Source: Syncephalis plumigaleata
Taxonomy: Eukaryota; Zoopagomycota; Zoopagomycetes; Zoopagales; Piptocephalidaceae
Assembly (NCBI GenBank): GCA_025201365.1
Contig: JAIXMF010000067.1
Coordinates: forward strand, 1-48,068
Reading direction: 5' to 3'
Length of the DNA stretch: 48,068 nucleotides
Under the pieces are notes generated by a model, which saw only the letters and a list, made by a program, of their open reading frames with translations, did no database searches and was not told the DNA's origin. Positions 1-11,830 of this stretch are shown piece after piece. Position numbers and translations under genes: made by a program. Position 1 is the first letter of the stretch, and every line of letters begins with the position of its first letter.

Positions 1-137
1 AGTGCTATTTACCTAGTTCTTCGTGATTGTACATTACTGGCCATCAATGCCATTATTAGTGGAGTATGGCTTCCTATCGAGTTGGCGGTACTGCTCGTTT
101 AACTTGGGAAACCAATCGATAATGGTCTTTAAGGGTA

Positions 138-2270
138 TTAAACCGAATACTTATCATTCGATGCGATAACACCCACCTACATATACATATGTATACATAT
201 ATATATGAGTACTTGATTTGTTCACTAGTAATGACAACAGTGGACACACTTACAGATTCCCGCTGTAGTAGAAATTGTGCCAATCGATCAAGCACCAGTG
301 AATGATTTGTTCCCGAATTGTCCTCCGGTGTTTGTAGGGCAACCATACGAGGAAGTGCGTGTTTACCAGTTGTCGCTCCTTGTAAGAATGCCTCGGATAT
401 GGTATTGGGAAATAGATATCGTACACGTATTGTACAATCGGGTGTTCTACATATTGTTATTGTTATTATTGACATTGACATAACTAGTACTAGTAGTAAT
501 TACTTACAGAATAGCATGTGCCTCAGATTCATCGTTATTCGATACACCATACAACCATGTTGCCCTGCAATGACATGCTTGTACACTGGTGCCACAGAAT
601 AAATTCAGATAAATACTAGGCAAATAACTGGATGGTCTCCTTGCATTGGTATGAATATCTGTGATAGTATTACTTGTATTGCTAGTACTGCTAATTCGCT
701 CCATTACTGAATCAAGTAGCGAACCTACAAGTAATCATGTAATATACATATATTAGTATACATAATGATTGAATTGCAAAAGCAACACTTACTCTTCCCA
801 GAAACTGCCGCTGATGCATTGGATGTAGTCGTGTATTGTGGTTTCGGTGTGGCATGTCCACTAGTGGATATTGCCATAGTTGATATTTCATCATCTGGTA
901 CAACTAATATGTCCCGTGATGATGTAACGGCTTGTTCATGAGCTGTATCTGTATCTGTATCTGTCGATTATTTCCAGTTAGATGTATGATAATTAGAGAT
1001 ACTACACGTCATTCACTTACTGGCATCCCGTACACGTTTAGGTATTCTATAATCGAAATTACTGATAATAGATGAATCCGATTCAATGGATATCGTTGTA
1101 GATGGCATTGTTGATGTGGCATAATAATTACGTGATGCTGATGGCGGTGTACTTAGATCAATAGGCTGCATTGCCTTCGCCTTATCACTAGCTCCTACTC
1201 TCGAGATAGATTTATCATATCTATTAAGTGGTGGTGTACTTAGATCAATAGGCTGCATTGCCTTCGCCTTATCACCAGCTCCTACTCTCGAGATAGACTT
1301 ATCAAGTTTAGCGCGTTTCTTTGCTGGTTCCTGCACAACAACTACGTCGCCATCATCATCATGCTCTTCCTCTTCATCGCTTGAAATGGTAGGAATAAAT
1401 TCAGGCATCTTTTCTTTTTGTCTAGGCGTGAGTGTTGGTGTTGTAATATTACTAAGAACATCGGATACCGTTGTATGTGATGCGTCTACATTTGTTGATG
1501 AACTCGCCAACGATGATTGATGCGTAGGAGTACTATGACTGATATCCGAGCTATGCTTGGTAGCTTGCGATGAATCCTCCTTGTCTTCTTTTTTACCGCG
1601 TTTTGCTGTTGCTGTTGCAGTAGGTGTTGCCGTTTTATGTACGCTTTCTACTTTCTTTTTTGTACTTTGTTTCGTTGCTGTCGTCGGTGTCTTCTTCGCC
1701 TTCTTCGTCTTACCCTTTCCTATATCCGTGCTAGTTATTGATGGCGTAATCACGTCTACACCTTCAGTCTTAATCGGTTGCACTTCATCAAATAGAAACT
1801 TTGGCGGATGCACATTCATGGTTCGTGCCCATTCTCGAATATACTTTTCTCGTCTTCGCATTAGATTGTGATTATCATTCTCATTCCAGAACTTCTCCAA
1901 TAGTTCTTCGCAATTGGCCATATGTTCCTCTGGCTCCCATCTATCATCAATCGATGTGTATCCATTCATTTAATAAACAACTGTTAGACCCGTCAACACA
2001 ACAAGTAGTCTATGCTTGCAACTTACGTTGGATGTTCATAGCCTAACCATTTTATCAAGTAACGAGGTCCCTATATAGCCTAGTTGTTAATTGCTAGCTT
2101 GTCAGTATGTTCATAAGTGGAATTACCGTCTTGGGTACACCCATACTAAGAATGCCTTCTACTTCGAATTCCTCCTCATAAATGGGTGCTGTCTCTGGTA
2201 TAAGCGTTGAACTACCGCTTTCATTATTAGTATCATTGGATGTATCGGGTTCTGTTGGCTGATTCGACAT
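138..2270 (-). CDS. chromodomain protein, 574 aa, 7 exons
   Basis: Spliced exons on the minus strand are 2270-2127, 2070-2027, 1940-1021, 960-793, 724-508, 446-254 and 176-138, which sum to one open frame of 574 codons. Splicing exons 1-3 rebuilds a chromodomain at about residues 34-83: it begins EFEVEGIL, continues YLIKWLGYEHPTWEPEEH and ends in a CEELLEKFW helix. Aromatic-cage type residues (F/Y, W, W) are present, so binding of a methylated histone tail is likely by family analogy. The rest is a long Ser/Thr/Lys-rich region with an acidic stretch and several basic clusters, consistent with a nuclear, largely disordered protein. The last 130 residues look more globular, but I do not recognise a chromoshadow domain or a SET domain, so it is not a Clr4-type methyltransferase. 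Exon 3 carries an in-frame 87-nt tandem duplication. The short last exon is the least certain part. Confidence 0.86.
1141..1305 (-). repeat. 87-nt in-frame tandem duplication in chromodomain gene
   Basis: Two nearly identical copies lie 87 bases apart (the motif acttagatca starts at 1151 and again at 1238). Each encodes a 29-residue unit containing KSISRVGA and KAMQPIDLSTPP. The copies differ at only a few bases, so the duplication looks recent, and it preserves the reading frame. Confidence 0.9.
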
Positions 2271-2583
2271 GATGACAAAAGATAGAGCGCGTTTATTTAC
2301 TCACTCGTCAATCTACTGACTAGCTTGTGTCATATTTTTCTATTTTATATAGTTTTCCCCACCTTTTACGAATTGCGTATTTATACTGCTATTGATTCTA
2401 ATCGATTATTAACATGATGTACATACACATATATCTACAAGGATTACATGATTATTATTGTTGACATGGATGTTTATTTTAATAATAATAATAGTAGTAG
2501 AATAGTAGAAATAGTAATAAAGTAATAGTAAATATTTTCAAGTCAAAAGTAGAAGTATTAAAAATAAAAGAAAAATGAATGAA
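2271..2583. other. intergenic, AT-rich
   Basis: This stretch separates the stop codon of the NUM1-like gene from the start of the chromodomain gene; both genes are on the minus strand. It is very AT-rich with short ATA/TAGTA runs. I see no ORF, RNA gene or clear TATA box. It should hold the 3' UTR of one gene and the promoter of the other. Confidence 0.6.
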
Positions 2584-5500
2584 TTAATGTTTCGATAAAT
2601 GGCTTACATCGTGTTTGCCATCGCAGCATCGTAACAAATTGGCAATATCCTCTTCATCCGAGAGATCATCATCTTCCAATGACATCTCCCGTTGATGATG
2701 TACACAGGTGCCAGCTGGTTGATGAACATGACCATCATGCTGCACGCTACTTGCCGCACCTTCTGCTATGGTGGGTGCAGCAGTGGCAGTGGACGGGCTA
2801 TGTGAATGGAATGCCGAAAAGAGTCTAGACATGCTGGGACGACTAATAATCGAACGAGCCGATGACATTGTGTTATGCTGCGAGGTATTGTTAGAGGGTG
2901 CGGATCTAGCCACCGGTGTAGTTGGTGTACCATTGGTGGCACCATTATTGTTGCTGGCAGTGGTGGGTGTGGTAGCAGCTGTCATCATACTTATTTGACT
3001 GGGCATGATGGCAGTTGCATGATTGCCATGTTGCACTGTGGTTGATCGTGCACTGGATGGCGTTAATGCAGGTGTAGAGGCACCTGTTTGTCCATTAGAC
3101 ATGATCGTCGATGGAATGGCAATGGAGAGCGAGGGACGTGTAGGCGATTGCGGCATTTGATGACTTGCTATTGTCGCTGTTGGTGTTGCGCCATTCATCA
3201 TATCGCTGCTACCATCCGTGATCATCATACGCGGTGAGTGTGGCATGGATGTGATCGTAAGTGGTGTAGTAGGTGTGGGGGTCATCGAGCGTGATTGTAA
3301 ATAGGACAGCGCACGTAGCCATAGATGATGGCGTTCGTCATTGTCCGCCTTAATCTTTAAGCGTCGTTTAGGTGTCGTGATCATTATGAAGTAGCTGGCA
3401 AGTCCGTCCGAGTTATTGGTCTCCAGGAATACACGTACCGACTGGATGAGTGCACTCTTGGCCGTCGTGTTCGATCTACCAAATGGTGTGGTATTATCGC
3501 TACCGGGTGCCTTCGTACTCCAGTAGAGTGTCTTGGTGTAAGGGTGGACCCAGAAGAAACGACGATGTTTACGCTCGCCTGTACCGCCCATGATATTACG
3601 CGTGGTGAATTTAAATAGATACTCACCGATCATCGTTTGTGTAATCGCCTGGATCACCAGTGGATCGGTGGGTGATGCCGGTGCAAGTGTAGGGCGACGA
3701 GCACCGAATACATCGGTATACGAGGATTGCCAGCCACCCATCGTGTTGTTCTGTTTCACCAATGCCATTTGCTCCGGTGCTGTTTCGGCTCGTTGACGCG
3801 TAGTAGCATCGATAGAACCACCGATGACACGAGGACCGATGATTGCCGCTTGTTTATTAGGCTCTGGCTTGGTCGGTGCCAATTGGAAGGAGGCAGCATG
3901 TCGTAATTGAGCAATATTAGCATCGGCCGTTGGATTACGCACGAGTGTTGGTCGACTATTGCTACGTGCTAGTAGGGCAGCTGGTGGTGCCGTAGTAGGA
4001 CGTGGTGGTGGCAATTGGTCTACACCTAAATGAGTGGCCACTACTGATTTGGCATACTCGAGGAATACATTGGAATCGGTCTGGGCAGCAGTAGTTGTAC
4101 ATGCCGTATTCTGTAGGGTGGGTGCCACTTTGTTGGCCTCCCATGGAGCAGGATCAACTTCTGTTTGTTTACCATTTTCATCGCCATCGATAAGTACCGA
4201 GTTACGATCGGATACCTCAACCATTGACACTTTACGATTACCAGCGAATGACGCGAGACGTGGACGTGGCTGTGGCGATAGAGGTGCTGTTGCTGTTGCT
4301 GCGGCATCAGTAGCAGTAGCAGTAGCAGTGGCATCAGTCGTAGCATTAGTTGTAGCAGCAGCTGTGGGAGTAATTGCTACTGGAGGCGTTGTAGGTGTCT
4401 GTCGAGTAGCAATACCACTGATCAACGAGATGTGGGAGTCACGTTTCTGTGATGTAGTCAGTAGGCCAGGTTCAGGAATGCGTAATGGTGGTGGTAGAGC
4501 GCGTGTATTTGACTTTTCTTTTATCATCGGTGTTGATGGATCTGGCTTGTCTTGAACTAGAACAAACGTCGAGTCACGTCGATTGACATCCGGTGTTTGA
4601 CTGCCTTGTTTCCATGATGGCAATGGTTTAGGCGTCTATCGCGTAGAATAATAACAATTAATAAATGGTTAATAACGATGTCACAAAAACATATATATAT
4701 ATCTATTTATGTACACTTACATCGAGTGATACTTGAATACCAACACTAGCATAGGATAGAGCGGCAGGATATGGTACATCGGTCTGTGTGAAGGCGACAT
4801 ACGTATCGACAAGAGGAGCGGTTTCCACTTTCACCGGTACTTCCTTGATGACTTCAACCTCTTTAATGACTTCCACCGGTACTTCAATGGTAACTTCAAC
4901 CTCCTTGATAACTTCCACCGGTACTTTGACTTCCTTGATCACCTCAACTGGCACCTCCACCTTCACCTCTTTGATTACTTCGACCTTCACCTCTTTAATG
5001 ACCTCAACTGGCACCTCCACCTTGACTTCCTTGATCACTTCCACTGGCACCTCTTTAATGACTTCCTTGATCACTTCAACCGGCACCTCAACCTTCACCT
5101 CCTTAATGACTTCTACCGGCACCTCGATTGGCACTTCTTTAATGACTTCCTTGATAAGCTCAATCGGTACCTCCACTTTAACTTCCTTGATCACTTCGAC
5201 CGGGATTTCCTTGACGACTTCCTTGATGATTTCAACCGGTACTTCCTTGATCACTTCGCGTACAACTTCAACAGGCACTTCCTTAATAACTTCCTTGATG
5301 ACCTCGACCGGCACCTCAATCTTGACCTCTTTAATGACCTCTACCGGCACCTCCTTGATGATTTCCTTGATGACCTCGACTTCTTTGATAACTTCTACCG
5401 GTACTTCTTTAATGACCTCCACCGGTATCTCCTTGATCACCTCAATCTCCTTGATGATTTCTACCGGCACTTCTTTGACCACTTCTACCGGCACCTCAAT

Positions 5501-8269
5501 CTCCTTGGTCACTTCAACTTCTCTGGTAAGAGGCACCTCTTTAACCACTTCGACTTCCTTGATAACGGGCACTTCCTTGATCACTTCCTTGATCACTTGT
5601 ACCGGCACCTCTTTAACTACAGACACCTCCTTGATCACCTCTACTTCCTTGATGACTTCCACCTCTTTGATGACCTCTACCGGTACCTCCACCGGTACTT
5701 CCTTGATGACTTCGACTTCTTTAATGACCTCAACCGGCACCTCCTTGATGATTTCCTTGATGACCTCGACTTCCTTGATGACTGGCACTTCAACTTTAAC
5801 CTCAACCGGCACCTCTTTGATCCTCTCTACTTCCTTGATAATCTCGAATGGTACCTCCTTGATGACCTCGACCTCTTTGATGACTTCAACCTTCACTTCT
5901 TTGATGACTTCGACCGGTACCTCAACCTTCTTGATCACCTCTACTTCCTTGATGACCTCGACTGGCACCTCCACTTCTTTGATGACCTCTACTTCCCTGA
6001 TCACCTCCACTTCCTTGATGACTTCGACTTCTTTGATCACCTCCACTTCTTTGATGACTTCAACTTCCTTGATGACTTCAACTGGTACATTCTTGGTTAC
6101 TTCGACAGTCTGTGATTCGGAGGCTAGGTCGCGTGTTGCAACGTCACCAGTGGCGTCGACAGGAATGATATCGGTCTGTGTCTCGGCATTCGATGTCTCG
6201 ACGTGTCCCATTAATTCCGCATCAATTGTTGCCGATAAAGGTGTGGGCGCACCAAAGAACGGTGTTGTGGTACCTGTACCCGGTGTCGATATAGGCGAGT
6301 GAACGGATAGCTCGTCGAACAAGTTGTTGCCCGGCAAGTTTTCATGTGTAAACTCTAGGTGCAATGGCGTACGCGCGCGTGGTGATTGACGATCGCGACG
6401 ACGTGAACGGCTGCGTTGCTTACGACGACGTCCACCGCGTAGTTTGCGAAGACGTGATTTGCGCTGAGATCGATGGGCTGCCGATGAAGATTCAGGCGAT
6501 GAGGCACGTTCTGCATTGTCGCCACTTTGCAACTCCTCGTCGCTAATAGTTTCGCGAAGTTCGGGATCGGATTCACTGGCACTGGACGCGTCATCTAGAT
6601 CGGGCATCTCATGAGCTGTATTGAGTTGATTTCGACGAATAGACTCGATCGTTTCCTGGCTTTGGTCTAGCATTCGACGTAGCTCGGCCTTTTCCAGTTT
6701 CTCACGATTCAACGAAGAGCGTAGTGCAGCAACCGCTCGATGTGCCTGCAACAACGATGAGTTCAGCGATTCGGACTGCAATGTTTGTACGCGCATCGAT
6801 GAGCCGAGACTGGCTAGGCCCGCTTGAACGTCGGGATCATTCTCCAGATCTTCAAAGAATTCGGGCAAATTACGAGAGGTCATCTCTTTGGCCATCCTCA
6901 TTGCTTCCGCCTCCAAATCAATGCCGCCCATCTGCGATGGATCAGGTGTTTGTGGACGAGTGTCAGTGGCGCCACGAGGTCGTCGTCCCGCCATTTCACG
7001 ACTCATCTCCTCGACTTTCTTCGTGAGCTGGGCTTTGTCGCGTTGCAACGTATTGACCGATTTACGCATATCGCTCATTTCTTGCTCGTGTCGTAGTTTC
7101 GTACGTTCCAATTGAAGCTGCAACTTGCTTTCTTGCTCTTTCAGCTGATCAATGGTATCGGTGGCGAGTGCAAGTGCGTGTTGCGTGCGTCCATGCTCGT
7201 GTGTTGCTTTGGCCAATGCCTGTTGACTGTCATGCAATTGACTGCGTAACTCTTGGTTGGCCAGTTCCAGATTCCAGGTTGTATCCTGCGCCTCTTCCTC
7301 GAGTTCGGCACTTCGCTTCAGTTGTTTCTGCAGGAAGTCAATTTCATTTTCTTGCTCACTCGCTTGTATCTCGAGTCGTGAACGTGCCTCCTCCAAATGA
7401 ATGATCTGCGTGCTAAGCTGAGCCGCCTGTTGCAACAAGTCGCTGGCGATTTCCGATGCAAGTATCAACTGGTTGTGCATCAGATTCTCTTGATTGGCCA
7501 CTGCTGCTGCGGCACTAGCTACTGCCGGCGGTATGAACGACTCCTCCTCGGGAGATAGTCGGGGCGATCCAACTGACGGTCGTTCCATGAGTTGATCGTT
7601 CGTTTTACGACGCATACCCGGAGTACGTGGTGTGCCTCCACTGCTGTTGTTGCCGGAATTGGCAGCAGCTGCCGCAGCAGTAGCCGCCATGTACAAGTCG
7701 TAGTCCTTTCGAAGCTCCAACAATCGAGTAATGGCGCTGGCTTCCAACTTTGCTTGATCCGGCATCTCGTAGCGTTCCAGGCGTCCTTTTAGCTCGTCGA
7801 TCTCCTTTAGCAGCATCTGACCGATATCCGCCGCCATACCTGCTTCCGCTTCCTTATCCTGCACTTTTTGACGTAGTGCACGAATTAATGCTTCCGTATG
7901 TGCGACTGAATTCTTAGGTATGCCTTTCGACGAGCCAGCTAAACCTGCCGAACCGGAGACGTTCAAGTTTTGAAAACTACGCGACTTTCCTCCAGGTGAC
8001 TTTCGACGTTGTTGCGCCTCGGAGGGTGGCGAGTGTTGCCCCGAAGCAACATTGTCATCAACGACAGCATTAGGATCGATGGTCGATGGATCTATTGCTG
8101 CTAATAATGGATCATTGATGCTAATTTCATTGCTATCGGGTAAGTCTACAAATTCATCAGTTTCATCGTCTTCCACACTAGAAACCGATGTAACGGAGTT
8201 GCTATCATCCGCCTCATCGACTTGTGCTGCTGGCAATGGTGCCACCGAAGGGGCATCCGAGGTAGTCAT
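2584..8269 (-). CDS. NUM1: Num1/Mcp5/ApsA-type cortical anchor with C-terminal PH domain, 1866 aa
   Basis: Two exons, 8269-4721 and 4635-2584, join in phase 0 across an 85-nt intron and give 1866 aa. The C-terminal PH domain (about residues 1510-1630) carries the signature of the Mcp5/Num1 family: TMIGEYLFKFT, then RKHRRFFWVHPYTKTLYWS, then a final WLRALSYLQ helix. That domain binds PI(4,5)P2 at the plasma membrane. The N-terminal part has predicted coiled coils (about 120-165 and 270-560) with heptad Leu/Ile/Glu patterns; in yeast Num1 the N-terminal coiled coil contacts mitochondria and dynein. Between them lies an RS/R-rich patch (about residues 600-640) and roughly 415 residues of (V/E)VIKEV-type repeats. 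Expected role: cortical anchoring of dynein and mitochondria for nuclear positioning and organelle inheritance. The single intron and large size contrast with its intron-rich neighbours. The long open frames antisense to the repeats are shadows. Confidence 0.92.
4820..6095 (-). repeat. VIKEV-type peptide repeat array in NUM1-like gene
   Basis: About 1.27 kb of coding DNA encodes dozens of short units built from VEVIKEV, PVEVIKEV and KVEVPVEV, covering about residues 725-1145. Units vary between 6 and 12 residues, and the codons vary (gaagtc, gaggtg, gaagta), so the array is older than a fresh slippage product. The alternating hydrophobic/charged pattern could form an extended beta-like or coiled rod. 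Long degenerate repeat blocks are common in Num1 homologues, but their sequences are not conserved between species. Confidence 0.93.
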
Positions 8270-9086
8270 GAAACCGAATGGTTACCAATTCAGTTGCACT
8301 CTGTTACGTCTCCTTAGCAAGCTTTCGAATCAGTACCGTACACGTTAATCCTACTACAATAGGCGTGGAAGCTGATACAAATGACGGTGGAATTGTCGGA
8401 TGTCGGCTATCACAATTAAGTCGAAAACTGCACGTAATCAATGAAGGTGTGATGTTGGTGCAGTTGTTCTTGTGCGTATGTATGTACGAATATAGTTGTG
8501 TATGTATGTATTATTATATCAAAAAAGAATGAGAGAAAGAGAGAGAGGAGACGATAAGCGTATGCGTACTAGTATCGTTCGACAATAGTAAAATCAATAG
8601 CGTATAGTATATCTACTGGATGCACTATATAAATAAATAAAAGAGTTAGTCACTGATGATTATCTAGAGTATTATATGCATGTCAAGCATTCCCCGCCAA
8701 TGATATGATCCTGTTGAACAATCAATAGTGTTTTATACGTATATCATATAGTGCTAATGATAGTGATGATGAATTAGCAAGCCTAGCCAGCTAAGCAATA
8801 TGCTTGGCATAAGCGATATCCAAGACATTAATAGAGTTTGTTTGTTGTTCATTAATGATGCACATCCGTTGCTATCTTAAATAGTGCTTGGCATACGAGA
8901 GACAAGCAGTTGGTACACCCGTTATTTTTAGTCTTTGTTTACACACGAGCATACTCGAATAGTATAACAACAACGACGAAGACGACGACGACTTTCCTAC
9001 ACATGAAATCCTATCCTATCCACAATACTTACCCAGTATAGTTGATGGACATGCACAAGTACACGCATACGATATAGTCCTCTTCA

Positions 9087-9087
9087 A

Positions 9088-9121
<34 letters not shown>
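9087..9121. repeat. (TAG)n trinucleotide microsatellite
   Basis: About eleven uninterrupted TAG units lie in the non-coding region upstream of the NUM1-like gene. It is a simple-sequence tract expected to vary in length. Confidence 0.95.
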
Positions 9122-9122
<1 letters not shown>

Positions 9123-9678
9123 AATGGAATGGTATTGAGAATAGAAACGTTTAGATGCAAGGGCACCGTGTATGCATAAACAATAATAAGCGGCGACAGA
9201 TGTAATAGAGAGCTGACGAGTGGTGTAATGAAGAGATAGGCGGTAGGCGACGAGAGTATGTAAGTCAAGTGTAGGTGGAATAGAAGAAAGAGAAAGAGAG
9301 TGTTATATGCTTGCTTATGAGGGTAGCCAAGGTGGTTGAAACGACGACGACGACGACCGCCTAACACGCAAAGTACGTTTATAGTGAACGACTTGGAAAT
9401 AGTAGAATACCACGCATATACTACACGGTTCGAGGAAAGTAAGCGATAGGCAAATAGGGAAAGAAAACGCTGAACGACTAGGGCCAGAATAATAAACCGA
9501 AAGGAAGCAAAGACGTGGTGGTATAGTGGTGATAGAGAAAAGGAAGCGGACGATTAGTGAGCACGAAGACGACACGTGGATCCCTTGAACCACCACCACC
9601 ACCATCACCACGCACACGCCTACTTGTTGTCGCCACGCATACATCCACACACTACACGCACTACACATAGTATGTACA

Positions 9679-9703
9679 CGCACACACACACACACACACA
9701 CAC
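9679..9703. repeat. (CA)n dinucleotide microsatellite
   Basis: About twelve CA units, preceded by a degenerate CCA/CAC tract around 9587-9612. Non-coding; a likely polymorphic marker. Confidence 0.95.
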
Positions 9704-10313
9704 TAGATAGTACGCACGCATACATGCACGCATACATACACGTTACGAATGGTAGTTGCCACATGGATGATTAATGAGGTTAGTAAATAGATAGATAGAT
9801 CACTAATATCCATTACTAGAGCATTATTGATGATGTTGCTTATTATTTGTCCGACAGCGGAGTATAAATTGACAAGTGGTTTATGCGTATCATTATTTAC
9901 CAGTTAAATTGCTCAATTGCATATAATGAGAGGTGCTCATTAGTGGATGATATGCATTGACTGTCTTACTTGTTCATTCTTATTTGTTAGACACTAGCAC
10001 ATGTACACATCCATATTCATCTGCTTACCCTCCTCTACGCATTTATGGTTGTCTACATGCCATCATCGCACTCTACATGTACACCTACAAATGTCATTAA
10101 TCCTTGGCATATTCTAGATAAATGTGTAATAATACGTGGTATCCAACCAGAATACACGTGTAGTTCATTAAAGCATGGCTAGTAGACAAGCATGCCTTTA
10201 TTATGCCTAGGTGTTACACCAATGTGGCATGGTAATAGTCGTTGTAATGGTAATAGTAATAGTCCTTTAATACACGTCCTACTACCCTACTATAACCTTC
10301 ATAGTCCTTCTTC

Positions 10314-11576
10314 TTATAGAAGAGGTTGCTGACCCGTAAGACGAGTATAGACGTCAATGTACTTGTTTAACGTGTCACGAATGACATGATCCGGCAATTC
10401 TACACTGGTCTTTTTGTCAAAGTTATTCTCGAGTAGATAATTGCGCAAGAATTGCTTATCAAAACTAAATGGAATAGAATAGAATAAATACGTATACATG
10501 ATATATATTGTCATTATTACAACGACGCCTACCTTTCTTGATCACGACCAACTGCGTATTTATCTAAAGGCCAGAATCGAGATGAATCCGGTGTAAGTAC
10601 TTCATCGGCAATAGTAAGTTGTCCTTGTTTATCCACGCCAAATTCAAACTTTGTATCTGCAATAATAATGCCACGTTCGCGTGCATACTCTGCAGCCTGT
10701 ATAAACAAGTTAATCACTGATCACCTCTGCTACTATTGATATTGTTACCTTTTGATAAAGTGAGATAGCTGCACTGGCCACTTTATCGGTAAGTTCCTCG
10801 CCAATCATATCTTTCACTACATCCGGATGAATGTTCTCGTCTAATAGTCATGTATTAATCATCCAATATCCATGAATAAATACGCTACAATTCATTCTAT
10901 CTACCATGTTGACCAATCTCTGCCTTCGTGCTTGGTGTAAACAATGGTGCAGCCAATACTTGACATTGTCGTAGACCATCTGGTAATGGGATATCCGATA
11001 CAGTGCCATTCTTCTGGTATTCCACCCATCCAGAACCTATTTGCATGATACGTTAATCCATGTCACGGCACGGCACGTTGAAATGAATTACTACGCGTAG
11101 TATACTTGCCTGTGATATAGCCACGCACAATAGCCTCAATCGGTAGAATGATCAATTTACGAACAAGTAGTGAACGACCGGCAAGTTGATCACGATACTG
11201 TTGTACTGATGCTGGCATAGCATCAATATCAGCAGTTATCAAATGCGATGGCAATTGATCCGCTAGTAGTTGGAACCAGAACACGGATAACTGGGTGAGG
11301 ATCTTGCCTTTGCCTGGGATGCCCTAAATAACCACCACGAGTTAATGGTCTAGCCTATGTTCTATCGCTTTACTTTTCAAGTCTCGTTGAGCATACATTC
11401 TTCATAACTACGTCAAATGCACTAACACGGTCAGTTGCCACGAATAAAAGTGACGAGTCGTCAACTTCGTATAAATCGCGTACTTTGCCACGAGCAATTA
11501 GTTTCAAAGCTGGACACACGCTTTGAAGCAGCGGTACTTGCGTGGCGTTGTTGTTGTTGCTGGCCAATGACGACAT
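10314..11576 (-). CDS. ADE1: phosphoribosylaminoimidazole-succinocarboxamide (SAICAR) synthase, 310 aa
   Basis: Six exons (11576-11397, 11323-11110, 11036-10905, 10840-10749, 10696-10533, 10464-10314) give a 310-aa protein, the usual length of the stand-alone fungal enzyme. Conserved blocks in order: [13 protein letters not shown] near the N-terminus, [55 protein letters not shown], and [10 protein letters not shown]. It catalyses the ATP-dependent joining of aspartate to CAIR in de novo purine synthesis, in the cytosol. The start at 11576 puts the family motif at the usual distance from the N-terminus. Intron 2 (11109-11037) begins with GC rather than GT; only that junction restores TGSGW. 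It lies in tandem with the Nudix gene, 254 bases downstream of that gene's stop. Confidence 0.97.
11037..11109 (-). other. GC-AG intron in ADE1
   Basis: The donor reads CAG|GCAAGT and the acceptor AATAG. Joining here yields ACA GGT TCT GGA (Thr-Gly-Ser-Gly), matching the conserved RGYITGSxW motif. No GT nearby keeps the frame. Apart from the C at position +2, the donor matches the U1 consensus very well, as expected for GC-AG introns. Confidence 0.88.
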
Positions 11577-11830
11577 GATAAAGAACAAATAGACGCTGGA
11601 ACGAGGAAATGAAACGGGAATGGAACCACACGTCAAATTATGAAAAAGGAAAATACGCATAATATCACGTGATATTGTAGGAACAGAATCATACGATGAA
11701 TGTGATTGGCTAATCTCTCACTGACCGATCGTCGTGCAGCATAAGTTATGCATTCCAATATCGCTAGTACTACTCATACTAACAAGTGGTGTAATAAGAG
11801 CAGTAGCATGACTAGCTTGTTACAATTTTA

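Larger units (their letters stand above)
8270..10313. other. 2 kb gene-free region upstream of NUM1-like gene
   Basis: No ORF here reads as a real protein; the open frames at 9029-9764 are low-complexity products of strand-biased DNA. From about 8520 to 9770 the plus strand is purine-biased (GAGAGA, GAAAG) and holds several microsatellites. The region starts directly upstream of the NUM1-like start codon, so it probably includes that gene's promoter and a CT-rich 5' UTR. The distal end carries the 3' flank of the ADE1 gene. No tRNA B box with a matching acceptor stem was found. Confidence 0.55.

Noticed and set aside
5597-6115. A second antisense frame rich in Asp/Phe/His/Leu over the same repeats
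   Set aside because: Same cause: periodic DNA keeps several frames open. No start context or homology.
4788-6302. A 504-codon open frame antisense to the NUM1-like repeats, reading as Thr/Ser/Leu/Met repeats
   Set aside because: It is the reverse-strand translation of the VIKEV array; the repeat codons contain no stop in that frame. The sense frame has a recognised domain architecture on both sides.
9515-9545. GGTATAGTGGTGAT, which resembles a tRNA D-arm/A box
   Set aside because: No B box (GGTTCGANTCC) at the right distance and no acceptor stem pairing could be drawn.
9029-9764. Two minus-strand open frames with Cys/Val and Thr/Leu runs
   Set aside because: They translate the (CA)n, (TAG)n and CCA tracts; composition is unlike the real genes nearby and there are no splice-supported extensions.
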